DNA of 64,000 nucleotides from Trileptium ribeirensis (Eukaryota > Nematoda > Enoplea > Enoplida > Thoracostomopsidae). The notes under the pieces are model-generated. The model was not told the origin of the DNA, did no database searches, and was given only the letters and a program-made list of their open reading frames with translations. Positions 1 through 12,646 of the stretch are shown one piece after another. How positions within the stretch are numbered: the stretch's first letter is position 1; every line of letters begins with the position of its first letter. Both the position numbers and the translations under genes were made by a program. The stretch lies in NCBI GenBank assembly GCA_030248225.1, contig JASANE010009997.1, forward strand, positions 1-64,000, in the 5' to 3' direction.

Positions 1-655
1 CCAGCAACTTAAATCTTTTCCGTGCAATACCGGCAATACATCGACAACGCTGTATGCATCTGTGCGCTCGAAAACCTTTTTCATTTGTCGCCTCGACCGC
101 ATCAGGGCAGGCCAATATAACAATTAGCTTGGCGATAAGTCCATACAAAACCAGTATTTACACTTTCCTTTATATCCTCGGCAACTTAAATCATTTCCAT
201 GCAATACCGGCAATACATCGACAACGCTGTGTGCATCTGTGCGCTCGAAAACCTTTTTCATTAGTCGCCTCGACCGCATCAGGGCAGGCCAATATAACAA
301 TTAGCTTGGCGATAAGTCCATACAAAACCAGTATTTACACTTTCCTTTATATCCTCGGCAACTTAAATCATTTCCGTGCAACCGTGCAATACCGGCAATA
401 CATCGACAACGCTGTGTGCATCTGTGCGCTCGAAAACCTTTTTCATTAGCAGCCTCGACCGCATCAGGGCAGGCCAATATAACAATTAGGTTGGGGATAC
501 GTCCATACAAAACCAGTATTTACACTTTCCTTTATATCCTCGGCAACTTAAATCATTTCCGTGCAATACCGGCAATACATCGACAAAGCTGTGTGCATCT
601 GTGCGCTCCAAAACCTTTTTCATTAGTCGCCTCGACCACATCAGGACAGGCCATC
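1..655. repeat. 177-bp tandem array, about 3.7 units
   Basis: The motif GCAACTTAAATC recurs at 4, 181, 358 and 543, giving periods of 177, 177 and 185. The third unit has an 8-bp duplication (ACCGTGCA). Units differ by only a few substitutions, so the array is young. 177 is divisible by three and one plus-strand frame is open through more than two units, ending where the 8-bp insertion shifts it. The array enters from the left edge, so its full size is unknown. Confidence 0.95.
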
Positions 656-1461
656 TCCCCAAATCACGAGACGAACCCATGAACCGTTTGCGCCCGTGCT
701 GCTAATCTGACACAGCCGACAAACCTGAGTTCCAAGGCGCCGGTCAGGCATTTCCTACAGCCGTTCAAGGACATACTTTTTAGTCTAGTTCGATCAGTTT
801 AGCCGCACGTCGTGGTAGTTCTGATCGTGTCACTCGCAAAACTAAACTGTGTTCGAGGCTCGATACCCGGTGTGCCCAGCACGCACTCACGCCGGAACAC
901 AAAAAACCATGAGGTACACTTGGTTCATTTGCGGCTTCATCGCTTAGCCGCTCTGTGTGTGCTACGCCGTTGTGACTATTTTGTTTTGCCAAGTTTGATT
1001 TATTGTATTTAATAGCCATTTAAATGTAGTTGATGAAATAAAAGTTTTCTATTCTCAACACCGACACACATATAGACCAATAATATTAGCGCATTATGTG
1101 ACTGCAGCGGTTCAAACGTCGTCATATTCAGAACGGACAAGCGCCTTCAAACCATTTCGGACGCAACAGCGATGACTTCGATTTTCCCCATTTCACTCAT
1201 ATCGCGAAACCTAGACCCACCCAAACAAAGCCAAGCCATAACCAGGTTCCCTTTGCACAGTAGTGTATATTGGCCCTCGTTGTTGATAACTTAATATAGA
1301 TATCCAGGACAGTCAGTCCGAATCAGCACAATAACCAAAAATATAACAATTTTGTCTCCACAACGTCTGGGAGCTCCTATGAAAGTTTTATAGTAGCAGC
1401 TTGTGTTTCCAAGAAAAAGACGACAAAGAACGCGTTATTTTCTACAAATCTCACCGGCTGA
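656..1461. other. Unannotated spacer between two tandem arrays
   Basis: I see no gene, TIR or strong repeat here. Overlapping short open frames on both strands at 780-1019 are within chance length for this base composition. Confidence 0.6.
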
Positions 1462-2160
1462 GTAAAACACAGAGTCAAATTGACTGAAAACTATCCGGAC
1501 TCCGCGCGTTTGATTTACGAAGCGGAAAACATGGAGTCAAATTGACTGAAAACTACCTGGACTCCGCGTTTTGATTTACGAAGTGGAAAACATGGAGTCA
1601 AATTGACTGAAAACTACCTGGACTCCGCGTGTTTGATTTGCGAAGCGGAAAACATGGAGTCAAATTGACTGAAAACTACCTGGACTCCGTGTGTTTGATT
1701 TGCGAAGCGGAAAAACATGGAGTCAAATTGATCGAAAACTACCCGGACTCCGTGTGTTTGATTTGCGAAGCGGAAAAACATGGAGTGAAATTGACCGAAA
1801 ACTATCCGGACTCCGCATGTTTGTTTTGCGAAGCGGAAAACATAGAGTCAAATTGACCGAAAACTATCCGCACTCCGCATGTTTGATTTGCGATGCGGAA
1901 AAACACGGAGTCAAATTGACTGTAAACTACCTAGACTCCGCGTGTTTGATTTGCGAAGCGGAAAACATGGAGTCAAATTGACTGAAAACTACCTGGACTC
2001 CGCGTGTTTGATTTGCGAAGCGGAAAAACATGGAGTCAAATTGATCGAAAACTACCCCGATTCCGCATGTTTGATTTGCGAACCGGAAAAACACGGAGTC
2101 AAATTGACTGAAAACTACCCGGACCCAGTGTGTTTAATTTGCGAAGCGGAAAAACCTAAA
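1462..2160. repeat. 62/63-bp minisatellite, about 11 units
   Basis: Each unit contains GCGAAGCGGAAAACATGGAG followed by TCAAATTGACTGAAAACTAC and a GGACTCCGCGTGTTTGATTT block. Units with five A in the GGAAAAACATGG run are 63 bp and those with four are 62 bp, so the reading frame shifts with the homopolymer. In the in-frame units the plus strand would encode a 21-residue repeat, CLICEAEKHGVKLTENYPDS plus one residue, that is a CX2CX4H pattern. I see no splice or start context proving that it is translated. Confidence 0.93.
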
Positions 2161-2299
2161 TCGCTCTCTCAAGTTATACACGTTGGCGCCTGTCGGTCTG
2201 GAGCAGAACATTTCGAGGAACGCACAACTAAAACACAGCAACAGTAGCGGCACTGTTGGGAGCATTGGATCAAATCAATCGGGGGAGGGAGCAAACGAT

Positions 2300-2650
2300 G
2301 CAGTTTAAACCAATCATTTTACATGAAATTTGTTAATTTTGCACCATAATATATGCTACATGCCAGCCTAAAATGTTTAACAGAAATTGAGCTTAAAATT
2401 TAAACATAAACACGGTAGCTATTTAGATTTGATGCACATGATATAAAATGACACAATATATAATACTTAAATATTACATATGTCATTAATAAAACATTAA
2501 GCATCAAATATTGCTAAAAACTTGCTATATAACCATACTTATTATACTACAAATTAAGCATTAGCCTACATTTTAATATTAAGCGTAAGGCAATACTCAA
2601 TAAAATTAAGCATAAGTATTTTGTGTGTATGCACGACAGTTATAGATGTA
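2300..2650. repeat. AT-rich element with repeated TTAAGCAT motifs
   Basis: AAGCATAA/ATTAAGC-type words recur every 30-60 bp, ending in AAGCATAAGTATTTTG. The same motif set and a similar end (ATTAAGTATTTTGAG) recur at 35.97-36.43 kb, so the two are probably copies of one dispersed element. No coding potential. Confidence 0.55.
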
Positions 2651-3840
2651 AATGTATATAATAAATACCCTGTGAGATTCATCTAATGTTCCAACTATTG
2701 GTCTATTGGGTAAAACATTGTGAAATTCTGCAGATTTTGTTGAAGAGACAGGATATTAAAATCCGCTTTAACTGTTATCGCACGAGTATTTGCTCAAATT
2801 TCTTGCCGGAAAATGACAGTCTATTCACAGAACATGTCCCAAATTCTCGGTTATAGCCATAAAACCGGAACGAAATGCGACTAATTGAATACCATCGATG
2901 AAATGTAATCCACAACCACAATCAATGGGACGCCGCTGAAACAATCCAGGGATCGTCCCATTTCGTTTTTGTCACATTGTTTTCGGTTTTTATCTGACTG
3001 GGTATCTTAACATTTACTCGACCGTGGACTCCTTCTCAATCCAATTAAAAAGTCAGTTATCAAGCTTTAATGATATATAAGTAATAAATCCAATCTTTAG
3101 TCTCGAACTTGGTAGTGAATTGCTCTACATCCTGGGATGCGAGTCTATGGCTAAATTCCACTGGACGATGTGAAATGGTTTGCGCAATAAACTATGGTCA
3201 TCAGATTCACTCTATAAATAGCATTCACTGTATATATATACCACTGCACAGTGCATTAAAATATATATACAAAGGAGCTGCCGGTATAAACAATTGCTAC
3301 GAGGCTATTTTCTGAAAAAACCAAAGATGTCTGGGCAAATTTACGAAACCCTGAGAGTTGGCCTACAATCTGAACTGAATCGCTGGGAGCAAATTCCAGT
3401 CATTCTGCTGCCTTAGTGGTAACAGTATTTGGATTACTTTTATCATTTTATCATACGAGTTTATAATAAAGCATATACAATCGCTAAAATGTTTATTTTC
3501 AGCTTTTCGACATACTGTGTAAATAATATATGTTCAGCTTTGCGACATGATTTTAAGTACTGAGTTGTCCGACGTTCCTTATGAACTGCTTCATTTCAAA
3601 CTCCTATAAACATTAGTTTTCTACGCCGACATGTCTGCTATAAACTGCTGTGTCACATTTTTTAGAAATAACTATCCTTACTCATAAAAACGAAATTCGA
3701 CAAAAGTCATGTTAGACTTGTTTGATCTTGCCCGTTATCATTATGATGCGTACCGCTCTGTTAGTACAACCAAGAGTGCATTAGGGAAGAGTATGACCCT
3801 TCCCGCATCTCACATGCTATATTTGATTGATGACGCGGGC
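2651..3840. other. AT-rich spacer, nothing recognised
   Basis: Only short open frames are present (the longest about 68 codons), with no splice-supported exon and no terminal repeats. Confidence 0.55.
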
Positions 3841-4060
3841 GTTTTCGGTCAGACCCCTCAGTTTCTGGCGGTGGGTAGGTCGGAACCCCCAGGTTTTTTT
3901 ATGGGGTAGGGTATTAGGTCAGACCCGCAATTTCTTGGGGGGGGGTAGATTTATAGGCAGCTGCTTATAAACCGACCCCCCCAGAAATTGGGGGTCCGAC
4001 TTACCCCCCTCAGAAACACGGGGCCGACCAACCCAGACACTGGGGGGTCAGGCCGAAAAC
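3841..4060. repeat. 220-bp G/C-rich foldback (palindromic) element
   Basis: The left arm starts GTTTTCGGTCAGACCCC and the right arm ends GGGGTCAGGCCGAAAAC. The arms (about 100-120 bp) are inverted copies around a GGCAGCTGCTTATAAA centre near 3,958. Within the arms, runs of 4-10 G or C alternate with AGAAATTGGGGG-type words. The element would form a long hairpin. No transposase. Confidence 0.85.
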
Positions 4061-4098
4061 ATATATGTTTGTACAAGTATCTAAACTCGGTATAAATG

Positions 4099-4249
4099 TA
4101 CGGGCGTAGCCAGAAACTTCTGCACAGGCGAGCACTCACTGAATGTCCTAAGGGGGCAGCGTACACGTGCCTTACACGAATAGACGCAGACATGACGTTC
4201 CAGTTATATCCACATACCGGTGGGTCATGTGGGTTTGGCTACGCCCTTG
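4099..4249. mobile_element. Short TIR element (MITE), hAT-like, TSD TATAAATG
   Basis: The ends are inverted: GGGCGTAGCCA near the left and GGCTACGCCC near the right. TATAAATG lies immediately outside both ends (4,091-4,098 and 4,250-4,257), consistent with an 8-bp hAT-type target duplication; the outside identity extends to ten bases, so the exact boundary is uncertain. It is 151 bp and non-coding. Related end sequence (GGCTACG) is seen near 21,970. Confidence 0.7.
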
Positions 4250-4259
4250 TATAAATGTA

Positions 4260-6270
4260 TTATATAATGATCATCTATATATACAAATATATATTTTTTA
4301 ATATTGTATACATATATACAATGTGCAAGTATATCAATCGGTTTCTGATCACGCTACGGCTCTATTAGGACACGTCACTGTGTGCCTGTTTTGGTTGATT
4401 TTGGGTTAGGATCGCGTGACTGTTCGTTCCATTTTTGGTGCCATGTCGCCCATCGTTGAAAACCCAATCTATTCACCGCGCCGTTCTGGTATTAATTGCT
4501 TTCGCAACACGTCGAAGATTACAGATATTGATGACGATACTGTTTTGCAGCCAAAACGGAACCACAGTGAGAATGTTGAGTACTTGTTTTTGCTGTTTAT
4601 ATCGTGTGCCTACTCGTACTACAAGCTCAAATATCGTGTAGCAACAATGCTCAGATTTTGCTGAAATATGTAAGTTGCTAAGTCTACTGTTAAGGTTTAT
4701 GAAAGATGATGCTAGAATGGATTGAAACCCACGCGACCCATCGTAGCCAGACCTGACCCGATAACCGGCTATAAAATAAGTTGGAATTATAACTCGTAAC
4801 CAGGACGTTGACCTTAAAACCGCGGCCCCATGAATTTCTGCTTGCGAGGGTGTGCCTTTTCAACGGGGCAATGCGACCAGCTCAAATCAATTGCTAGATA
4901 GCTTTACCGAGACGTGATCAGACTTAATTGCAGTTGTGCATACAACAAAGTCTGTGCTCGTAATGATTTTTATATTGTCATTATAGGTAAAAACCTTAGT
5001 ATATTCACGTGTTTTCGTATCTGATGTTAGATAGCAGTTCAAATAATTTCAACAGCTATCTCGGTCCAAGCATAACATCATTACGTCCAATAAACGACCG
5101 TATTATAATAAAAAAACTTAAGTGAAATAATGGCGTTATTTGTCGGCTTCAATCAAATCCGCTCAACTGTAACGGAGTATTTTTAGCACTAGCCGTGTCC
5201 ACTAACGTATACGAAGATAATAGGTCTAAGTAAAAAGTACACAAACTCCCAGATTGTTATAAGTAGTTAAGCGATTGGGGAAGCAGTCAAAAAATACCGC
5301 CCGGTTGCATCACAGATAGAACCTGGTTACAAGCGATACCGTTCGCCGGAAAAGAGTTTTCTCACTCGCCAGGCCCTGCGACACCTTTATCAGTCTTCAT
5401 CACTTTTGCGCTCGCAAAAGGTGGGGGATGACCCATGTGGGAACACTTTACCCTACCCTACCACCCGTCCTGGAAAAGTTCCGAATCGCTTCGTCACAAA
5501 ACCCGAGTTCCGACGATCAAAGTCCGGGAAGAGATTGCTGACTGCAAATTTTAGCTAAATGATGATGTCAAAACGTAACATGTTCTTTTCCATAAACCAT
5601 TACATTCATTGGCTAAACCTTTCCTAGGTATATAACCATATACAAACACGGACCGGCTAATAATTCAATACCAAGAGCGCACCAAAAGAGTAAACTAACC
5701 TCAAAATAATTGAGACCACAATTGCAGCCACGATGCAAACGATAAGTGCAATCCCGGCAGCAATTTGTGCAGTGTAAGCTGAAATAAAATGGAATAGGAC
5801 ATATATATATTACCGATGCATTTTGACAGGGTCCGGATCAGAGATATGCGTGTACAAATATTTTCAAAAACCACGGAAATTGTGAGGCTTCACCACATCC
5901 ATTAGCACCAAACCAAGTGTGAGGCTAGGAGAATTTTTTCAAGGACGTGAAGTAGGCAGGTTTTAAATATCGATATCCGTAATTTTAGCAGTTCACAGTT
6001 ACACATTTCAAAACTACAATAAAAACGTCATAATAGTGGATTCTTTGCCTCGTGACGAAGTGTTCAATTTTGTAGCCCACCTCCCAAGAAAAGACTCGCA
6101 CTTAGAACTATTACTCGTTCGCAAAAACAGGTTGGCAACTCAAGTGCACGTAAACCGAGCTCTGCGATGACGATTGCACTAAATTCCAATAAGAGGCCGG
6201 CCATAGGGTGTTGGGCACGTTCATGCCGTGCAGCCCGAAAACAAAATTTAGAGCACTATGTGTGGCTTTT
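4260..6270. other. Spacer, nothing recognised
   Basis: AT-rich sequence with short open frames only (about 82 codons at 4,416-4,664). No splice-bounded exon, TIR pair or tandem repeat was seen. Confidence 0.5.
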
Positions 6271-6678
6271 TACTGAGGGTGAGAACTTTGGCAATACGAT
6301 GGACTTGGCTTTAGAGCCAGACCGATCCGACCTTATCGTGATATCTGAAGAGCCGAGTGGAGCTAAACCCAAATACTTGTCGGAACCTAGTGTGTCTGGA
6401 AAGGATGGGATCGCTTCTTAAAAGGTCTAAAAGCAACCATATATAGTTGGTTTGTTTGTTTTCGGTAATAATTAATTGAATCGCAAATTTTTACTCTTAG
6501 TAACCTTAGCACCGAGCCTGGCTTTTCATCGGAACAGCCGAGCCGAGCAGGACATGGCTTATGAAGAGCCGGGCTTAGGCAGAACCTAAGATCAGTCTGT
6601 GAGATCCGAATCGAACATGGGTTCAGGAAGAGCAGAGCCAAGCCAGAGATTGAAAATCTGGTTCATTCTCACCTCTAC
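6271..6678. mobile_element. Possible non-autonomous hAT element with GAGCCG subterminal repeats
   Basis: The ends resemble each other inverted: GAGGGTGAGAAC on the left, GTTCATTCTCACCTC on the right. Words GAGCCG, GAGCCAGACC and GAGCCGAGC crowd both subterminal zones (6,315-6,400 and 6,510-6,640). Flanks CTTTTTAC and CTTTTTTA are an imperfect 8-base match. No transposase. The boundaries are approximate. Confidence 0.45.
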
Positions 6679-6889
6679 TTTTTTAATATCCGTTTCACAT
6701 GCTATGTTGTTTACAATTAGCGCTCAAACGACTTTCAAAACACAGTTTTCTGCAAGACTGTAGCCTCTGGCTAAAACAATACCGAAAACGCAATTTTAAT
6801 CTCCCTCTAATTGCATTCAACTGTTTTATTTATTTTACGGGTTCGCAGATATTGGATGGGTTGCTTTGGCAAATAGTTTTGGCACTAGA

Positions 6890-7002
6890 TTACTACCGTA
6901 CCGGGTCAAGGGGTCACTATCTTGACCGGGTTATGGCGTCACTACCATTATCGGGTCAACAGGTTCCAGGACCACCAATAGTGACCCGGTTCCATCTCTG
7001 AT
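6890..7002. mobile_element. Solo right end of the GGGTCA hAT family
   Basis: It ends GTGACCCGGTTCCATCTCTG, one base different from the terminal 20 bp of the complete element at 12,647-14,031, and contains several GGGTCA words. I cannot find the partner left end, so it is a truncated or internally deleted copy. Confidence 0.7.
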
Positions 7003-8528
7003 GTTAACCGTACAGTGAAATTCATCAGACTACTACAGTTTTTACCACAAAGCCTAGTTAAGAAACAACATATTTCTTGCAACGGATGACCACTAAGAAA
7101 CCTTTAAGGTAAAGTCCACTGAAAGGAAGCTTCTAGTCATTTCGACAACGGACATTAAAGGGAACTACAAAGTTTTCTATACATTATCAACATTTTATTC
7201 TTGTGAATTCCTAACCCGAGACGCGATAACACATGTTAATAGAACAAAGCTGACCATTCAAACGTATGGGCGCTGAGGCTGCCCGTTCGCTAGTCATTTG
7301 ATGAAAGCGTCCACTGGTCCAGTAAAACGAACAGAGAAGCAGCCACCAAAAAGAATCCATAGTTGACAATTCAGAGAACCGCCAAACTATCCAGACATCA
7401 CCATTGAAGGGTACCAATGTGTCTTCTAGACACCGCTCACTAAACGGAACCACCTAGTCATTTCCATAACAATGCCAATTTGTGGGCACGCAGATACTTG
7501 GGGCGCGCATCATCCGCAGATCACAGCAGAAGCCGCTACTTCACGGATAGCCATATACACGCTGAACACTGGTTCCGACCAGCTTCTGTGAAATCAAGTT
7601 GTATCACAAATATCAAGATTGAGTCCATGATGGGGTGTTGACGAAGTGTGTGACAGTGAGGTCATGTCTGAGATGAAGCGGTCCTTTTTAGCGCTATTTG
7701 TTCCGCTTTTGAGGGCCGGAAATTTCCCCCATGTACCAAAATCGACGCTTACAACAATTTTAGTGAGCCAATTTGAGGAGGACAAAAGTTGAGATGTTGC
7801 GGGAGCATCGAGACAAAACCTGAGGGACACAGACAGAAATTGCAAGTTTGGCTTCCTAAAAATGATGGGACGCAGAAATCCACCCCTTCATCCGATATCA
7901 GATAGTGTGATCCACTTTATTTCAAGTGTCAATAATCAACTCTTGATAATATATGTAAGCATGTATGCATTAACAATAATGTATATATATATATATATAA
8001 ATACTACAACCATAAACTATATAAATGGAAATATTACTATATAGAAATTTGCAAAAAAATTAAAATCTCTGGCTTCCTTTTTTCCATCGCATTTTGTTCA
8101 TAACATCGTTAAATTTGGCTAAAATTGATTTCACACAAGATTTTGTTGAAATATTGCACCTAGACCTGCTGGGAACCGCAATCGGGTTGGCTCATGTTCT
8201 GTTCGGTTCGGAATTGGCCGGATTTCGGGGCCACCTCATAACGGAGGTCACGAATAATACAAACTGTATCCTCTGTCTCGGTAAGGACGCCTGGATGGGC
8301 GTCAGGTCGATGGGTAGTGATGTGATCCACACTCGGGTCATTCGGCGCGGCAGTGTTTCATAAAAGACTCATAGAGAGCTCATGCCCGGAATCATAATTC
8401 CAATTTAGTGATATCCGGTTATCGAGTACTATCGGACTGGGCTCCATTTGTGGTCGCCACGGATCGGGTCATGTTGAATACGATACGACAACTCATAACT
8501 ACGCTTCAAGTTCGGCCAAAGAAACATA
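7003..8528. other. Spacer with a TA microsatellite
   Basis: A (TA)n run lies near 7,980-7,998. Open frames here are 60-89 codons, within chance. No exon supported. Confidence 0.5.
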
Positions 8529-9000
8529 TGGGTATTTTTTCAAAATGGACCCTGGGTCCAGCAAATTGCTTTTGGGTCCAGGCCCTAAATACTGGGACCA
8601 GATTTACAAATTTGGCTCGAGAATTCACGAATTTTTACACAATAAAAACATAATTACATAGCCATAATAAATTTACACCACCGGCAACTGCAAAAGATTG
8701 GACCAAATATCATGTACGCCTTTGTCAGGTGCACAGCCTCTGTGGTTTGTGGAGTTCCAACACGCTAACTATATTTTGTATATCTTTTTAAACTGTATTA
8801 ATCTGCTTATTACGTACGTTTATAGTTATGTTCTGAAGAGATTTTTTATTACGGATGATCCAAAGCAAACGCAAACCTAATAAAATTTATTAGCAAACCC
8901 AATGTCTCCGAATCCGAATCTGCCTTGAGTCCAGCGTGGGTCCAGCAAATAATTTTTGTGTCCACGCAAAACTATATGGGTCCAGACCCACCTGTAGACC
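8529..9000. mobile_element. Possible non-autonomous element with TGGGTCCA subterminal repeats
   Basis: TGGGTCCAGCAAAT-type words cluster at 8,548-8,605 and again, partly inverted, at 8,930-9,000 (TGGGTCCAGACCCACC). The middle is unrelated AT-rich sequence. The layout mirrors the two proven hAT elements, but I could not define clean TIRs or a target duplication. Confidence 0.4.
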
Positions 9001-10914
9001 CAAAAAACCTTGTGTAGTACCGTGATAACTAAGCACAAATGGGCTAAATTTTTTTCTCACGCTGACACTATTTCACCAACATGTGTCGTGTGAAATGAAT
9101 TAATCATTGGCTTTTAAGATGCTATTTTTGACCGCTATGCACTATAATTGATCAAAGCCGGACCTGTCTGGGGCGTTACTCATTTGCTATTTACTTTGTC
9201 CGAACCGCTGCAGGTTACCCACCGGGTCCATTCTTAATATCGAAGAAGCTGCCTAAATCGAATAACTTAACGGTTACACTTAGCAACAACCCCTGACTGA
9301 GGTTATTAACAACAATATTGAAACACTTATTACAACTACATTGTAGCTAAGGTTATTTATCGCCTTGAGTGTTGTAAAAACGTCTTTTACGTTGATCAAT
9401 TAGCTTTTAGTTTGCGATGGACTTGTCCGCAGTTGAAAAAATATTTGGCCTACAGTAGTTATCTGAACAGGAGCAACCTGGATCCGTTCACACTGGGCCG
9501 GACCGGCCTCTGTGAATTGAAGTACCTCCCTATTTTTTAATATTAGCAATGACTTTGTATGTGCATGGCAAAAGGGTTTTGGCAGTGGGCGCGGGTTCCC
9601 TCGTGTTATTTACTGATGGGTAATGAAAAAATTTTAATGTTGGTGCAAAATATATTCAATTTTTGGGAACGGTTAAATTTTGTTTGAAAGACTGTGAAAT
9701 CTGGGAGGCAACTTGGGTGGCGACAACAGCAATACCGGGTCCAACTTGTTCTGAGAATCCAATCGATTCATTTTACATGGCATCAGCAGCAATATTTTAT
9801 AGCATTAGTTGCTTTCGGTTAGGGCTGATCCCAATTGATGGGGTTTATTTGGTTTTCTATGTTTCCCCTTTTAATTTGCTAATTTTCAAAGTTATACAAA
9901 TTAATGATTATTTAGGCAAGATCCAGAATCTGCACCGCTATTTTTAACCCTTGGAGAAATTGCGGCTAAGCAGGGCGGACACTCCACTTTTGACTGATAA
10001 ACATGAAAAAATTGGTGGGATTATAATAAAATGAACGCCAACGACCGGCTCTCCCCAGTGTTGAAGAGCTTGCCAAAGCCTCTAGGTGAACTTTTGTTTC
10101 AACCCACCAAAACTATTCAAATCAGGCCAATTCAAGGTTCAGCTCAATTATGATGACCGATATTCGAAGTTTTATCCCACGCTCGTTGGAAAATATTGTG
10201 CTTTACCAATCTACTGTTACAATTCGGCGTTATGCTCAGAATTATCTCTCAACAAGTGGTATATAAACAGAATACATTTTCCTACTAACTCGCTTCACTA
10301 TCACGAGTCATAGATTCACTCCGACAGACGCTGCGCCGCGTCCCATTAGCGCCCAATAAAAAATAACCAAGTCCCGCGAGATATTATCTGTAGACTCCTC
10401 AACCCTCTATACTTCGTTTCCACGCCATAATAACTACAAAATAAGTCTAAAATAATCAAACCCACGTCCCATTCAACAAAAACCTACATTTCGTATCTAT
10501 TTAGGTATTTATTAAAACCTATATATTTACAAAAGATAAACCGCACTGCCTTCCGCTACATTTTCAATACCACATAATTACATGATCAATCTCAAAATAA
10601 TAATGATAGTTGGTGCTGCCTCAGGTAATTTTCGATTTTAAGCTTTCTTTTATCTAAAAAAGAATACGAGGAGAGATTCGATGCCGGCGTCTTTCTGAAA
10701 ACACCCGTAGATATCTAGTTTTACCTCGATGTGTTTGTTTTGTCAGAATGGCGGACATAAAACTATCAGAAAACGGATGATTTGAGTCGATAGTGTTTAA
10801 ATATCACACGCTATAGAGTTAAATATAAATCATAGCAGTCAACGTAATCTTTATATCTTTCGATTCGTATGATAAACTATGCACATATACCAGTTATACT
10901 TTAAGCGCTGTTGT
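9001..10914. other. Spacer, nothing recognised
   Basis: No repeat pair, splice-bounded exon or long frame was seen; the longest open frame is about 94 codons (9,663-9,947). Confidence 0.5.
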
Positions 10915-11290
10915 TAGATTTTTTCAATGGGTCTAGGGTCGAGGAGGTTTTAGGTTTTTTCAATGGGTTTAGGTTCAGAGATGGTTTGTAGTACCATCAA
11001 ACACAACCTGTTAAGCATTGCGCACAGGTTATAAAGAATTGTGTGTATAGGTTTTCCGGTAGGCTGAATACGATGGTTTGGCTTATCTAAAGCCCAGCGC
11101 AAATACTTGATGTGTTGTTAGTTGCGTTTGATTGGTTTAAGGTCGAGGAGGTTTTAGGTTTTTCAATGGCTTCGGGGTTTAGAGTGGTATAAACATCGAA
11201 CACAGCCTGTTACAGGTGATTACACAAAATGATAACTTAAAAATGAAACCACGCTCGCTTCGTTCGAACCCTGTATGCGAGATATATACT
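10915..11290 (+). repeat. Dispersed repeat with about 215-bp internal duplication
   Basis: GGTCGAGGAGGTTTTAGGTT occurs twice, followed each time by CAATGG and a block ending in ACA-AACACA-CCTGTTA. The element ends in AAAAATGAAACCACGCTCGC. An inverted relative of the whole unit lies at about 20,770-21,260. Confidence 0.75.
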
Positions 11291-12638
11291 AGTTATATAT
11301 ACTAGTAATTCGCGTGGTGACACAAAACATGGTCTAGTATGAGTATTCCAAGCTCGCAAGTGGAATTTTTTTCAACCATTTTAAAAATGCAAAAAAGCCA
11401 ATATATAATGGTCCAGTAATACATTAAGGGCAACGTTAGGACCATTTCCAGCACAAATAAAAACCACACGAGTACAAAAAGCGACGGAAACTCTAATAAA
11501 TCTCAACTTTCCCCAAAAATAAGAGTTGAAGATATAATAATTTCACGTTTCATGAATGTATCGTTTTTAAACTATTCCATTTCACAGTCCTCAAAAAACT
11601 ATAGACGGGTGCTAGCCCACTCCGTACAACGAAATTTGAAAAAGCGTCATTTGTTCTCAAAGCACGGAGCTTTAGCGTATCCGTATTAGGATGGTGAAAA
11701 ATGTGCAATCTCGAACGAAATAAGGGTAAGCGGGAATTGTTTTTTAATTGCGATGTCTTGTATTGCACAAATTTTCTTCAAATCCCGCTGATCATAAAAT
11801 TCCCTGTGCAGATACACAAACACAAAATTCCCCATTTTTAGGTCATTTTTTTCAAATTCAACCCTGTTTCATATGTTCAGACTCATTTTTCCATTTATGT
11901 CCTGACCATGGGTATAATAAAAAAGTTAAGCTTTCTTCAAGCGTGTAAAGCGTGATAAAGCATTTGCTTACTGGTTTTTCTTCCCAAAAGCTCTATGCTA
12001 CGAAGGCAAACGTTCGAGTAGCGACAAGCAGTACCTGTTACAGCGACACATGAACTGGGTGTATTAATATTGACTTCGGGGAATTTTCTTGCTCTAGCGG
12101 GTGTGCCTGAGGTACCTTTTTGGGACGAAGGGAGGGACCAGAAGATTTGGCAGTCCATTCCTCAAATCTTTAGGTCCTCCATACAACCTACTTCCCTGGA
12201 ATCATACGTTATTCCGCAAGTTATTGCATTATTCCTTGCTTCGAGTTGAAAAAAAAGAAAAAAACTAATATTATAGTTTCTACCTGGTCACAAGTATGAA
12301 ACAACTAAGCACATTTTGTGGTAACCCGGTTCCTGCATTTAGGGTACCTAAATATAGCCCGTCGAGAGTTGTGTTTGTCCTAAGGCTTAACATTATTATT
12401 ACTTGTCTGTCTCAGTACATATTATCTTGTCTGCCTCAGCACCAATTCCGAATCTATGAAGAAAATTCTACTACGCCTCAGTCGAAGCTGTCCAAATTCC
12501 GTTGAATTGGAGTCATAAGCTTGAAACCCATGAAAATACCTACATACTTTGTCAAACGAACCGTAAGGATGACGCCACGGTACACTGCTCCATTACAACA
12601 TATTTAAAGCAGTAATCGCTGCATCAATCACTTGCATG
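11291..12638. other. Spacer, nothing recognised
   Basis: Only short overlapping frames on both strands. The sequence just left of 12,639 is ordinary insertion-site DNA for the hAT element. Confidence 0.5.
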
Positions 12639-12646
12639 GTACACTG
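12639..12646 (+). other. Left 8-bp target-site duplication of the hAT element
   Basis: GTACACTG, repeated exactly at 14,032-14,039. Confidence 0.92.

Noticed and set aside
1..655. CRISPR-like regular repeats
   Set aside because: The units are contiguous tandem copies with no spacers, and the window is eukaryotic (spliced genes).
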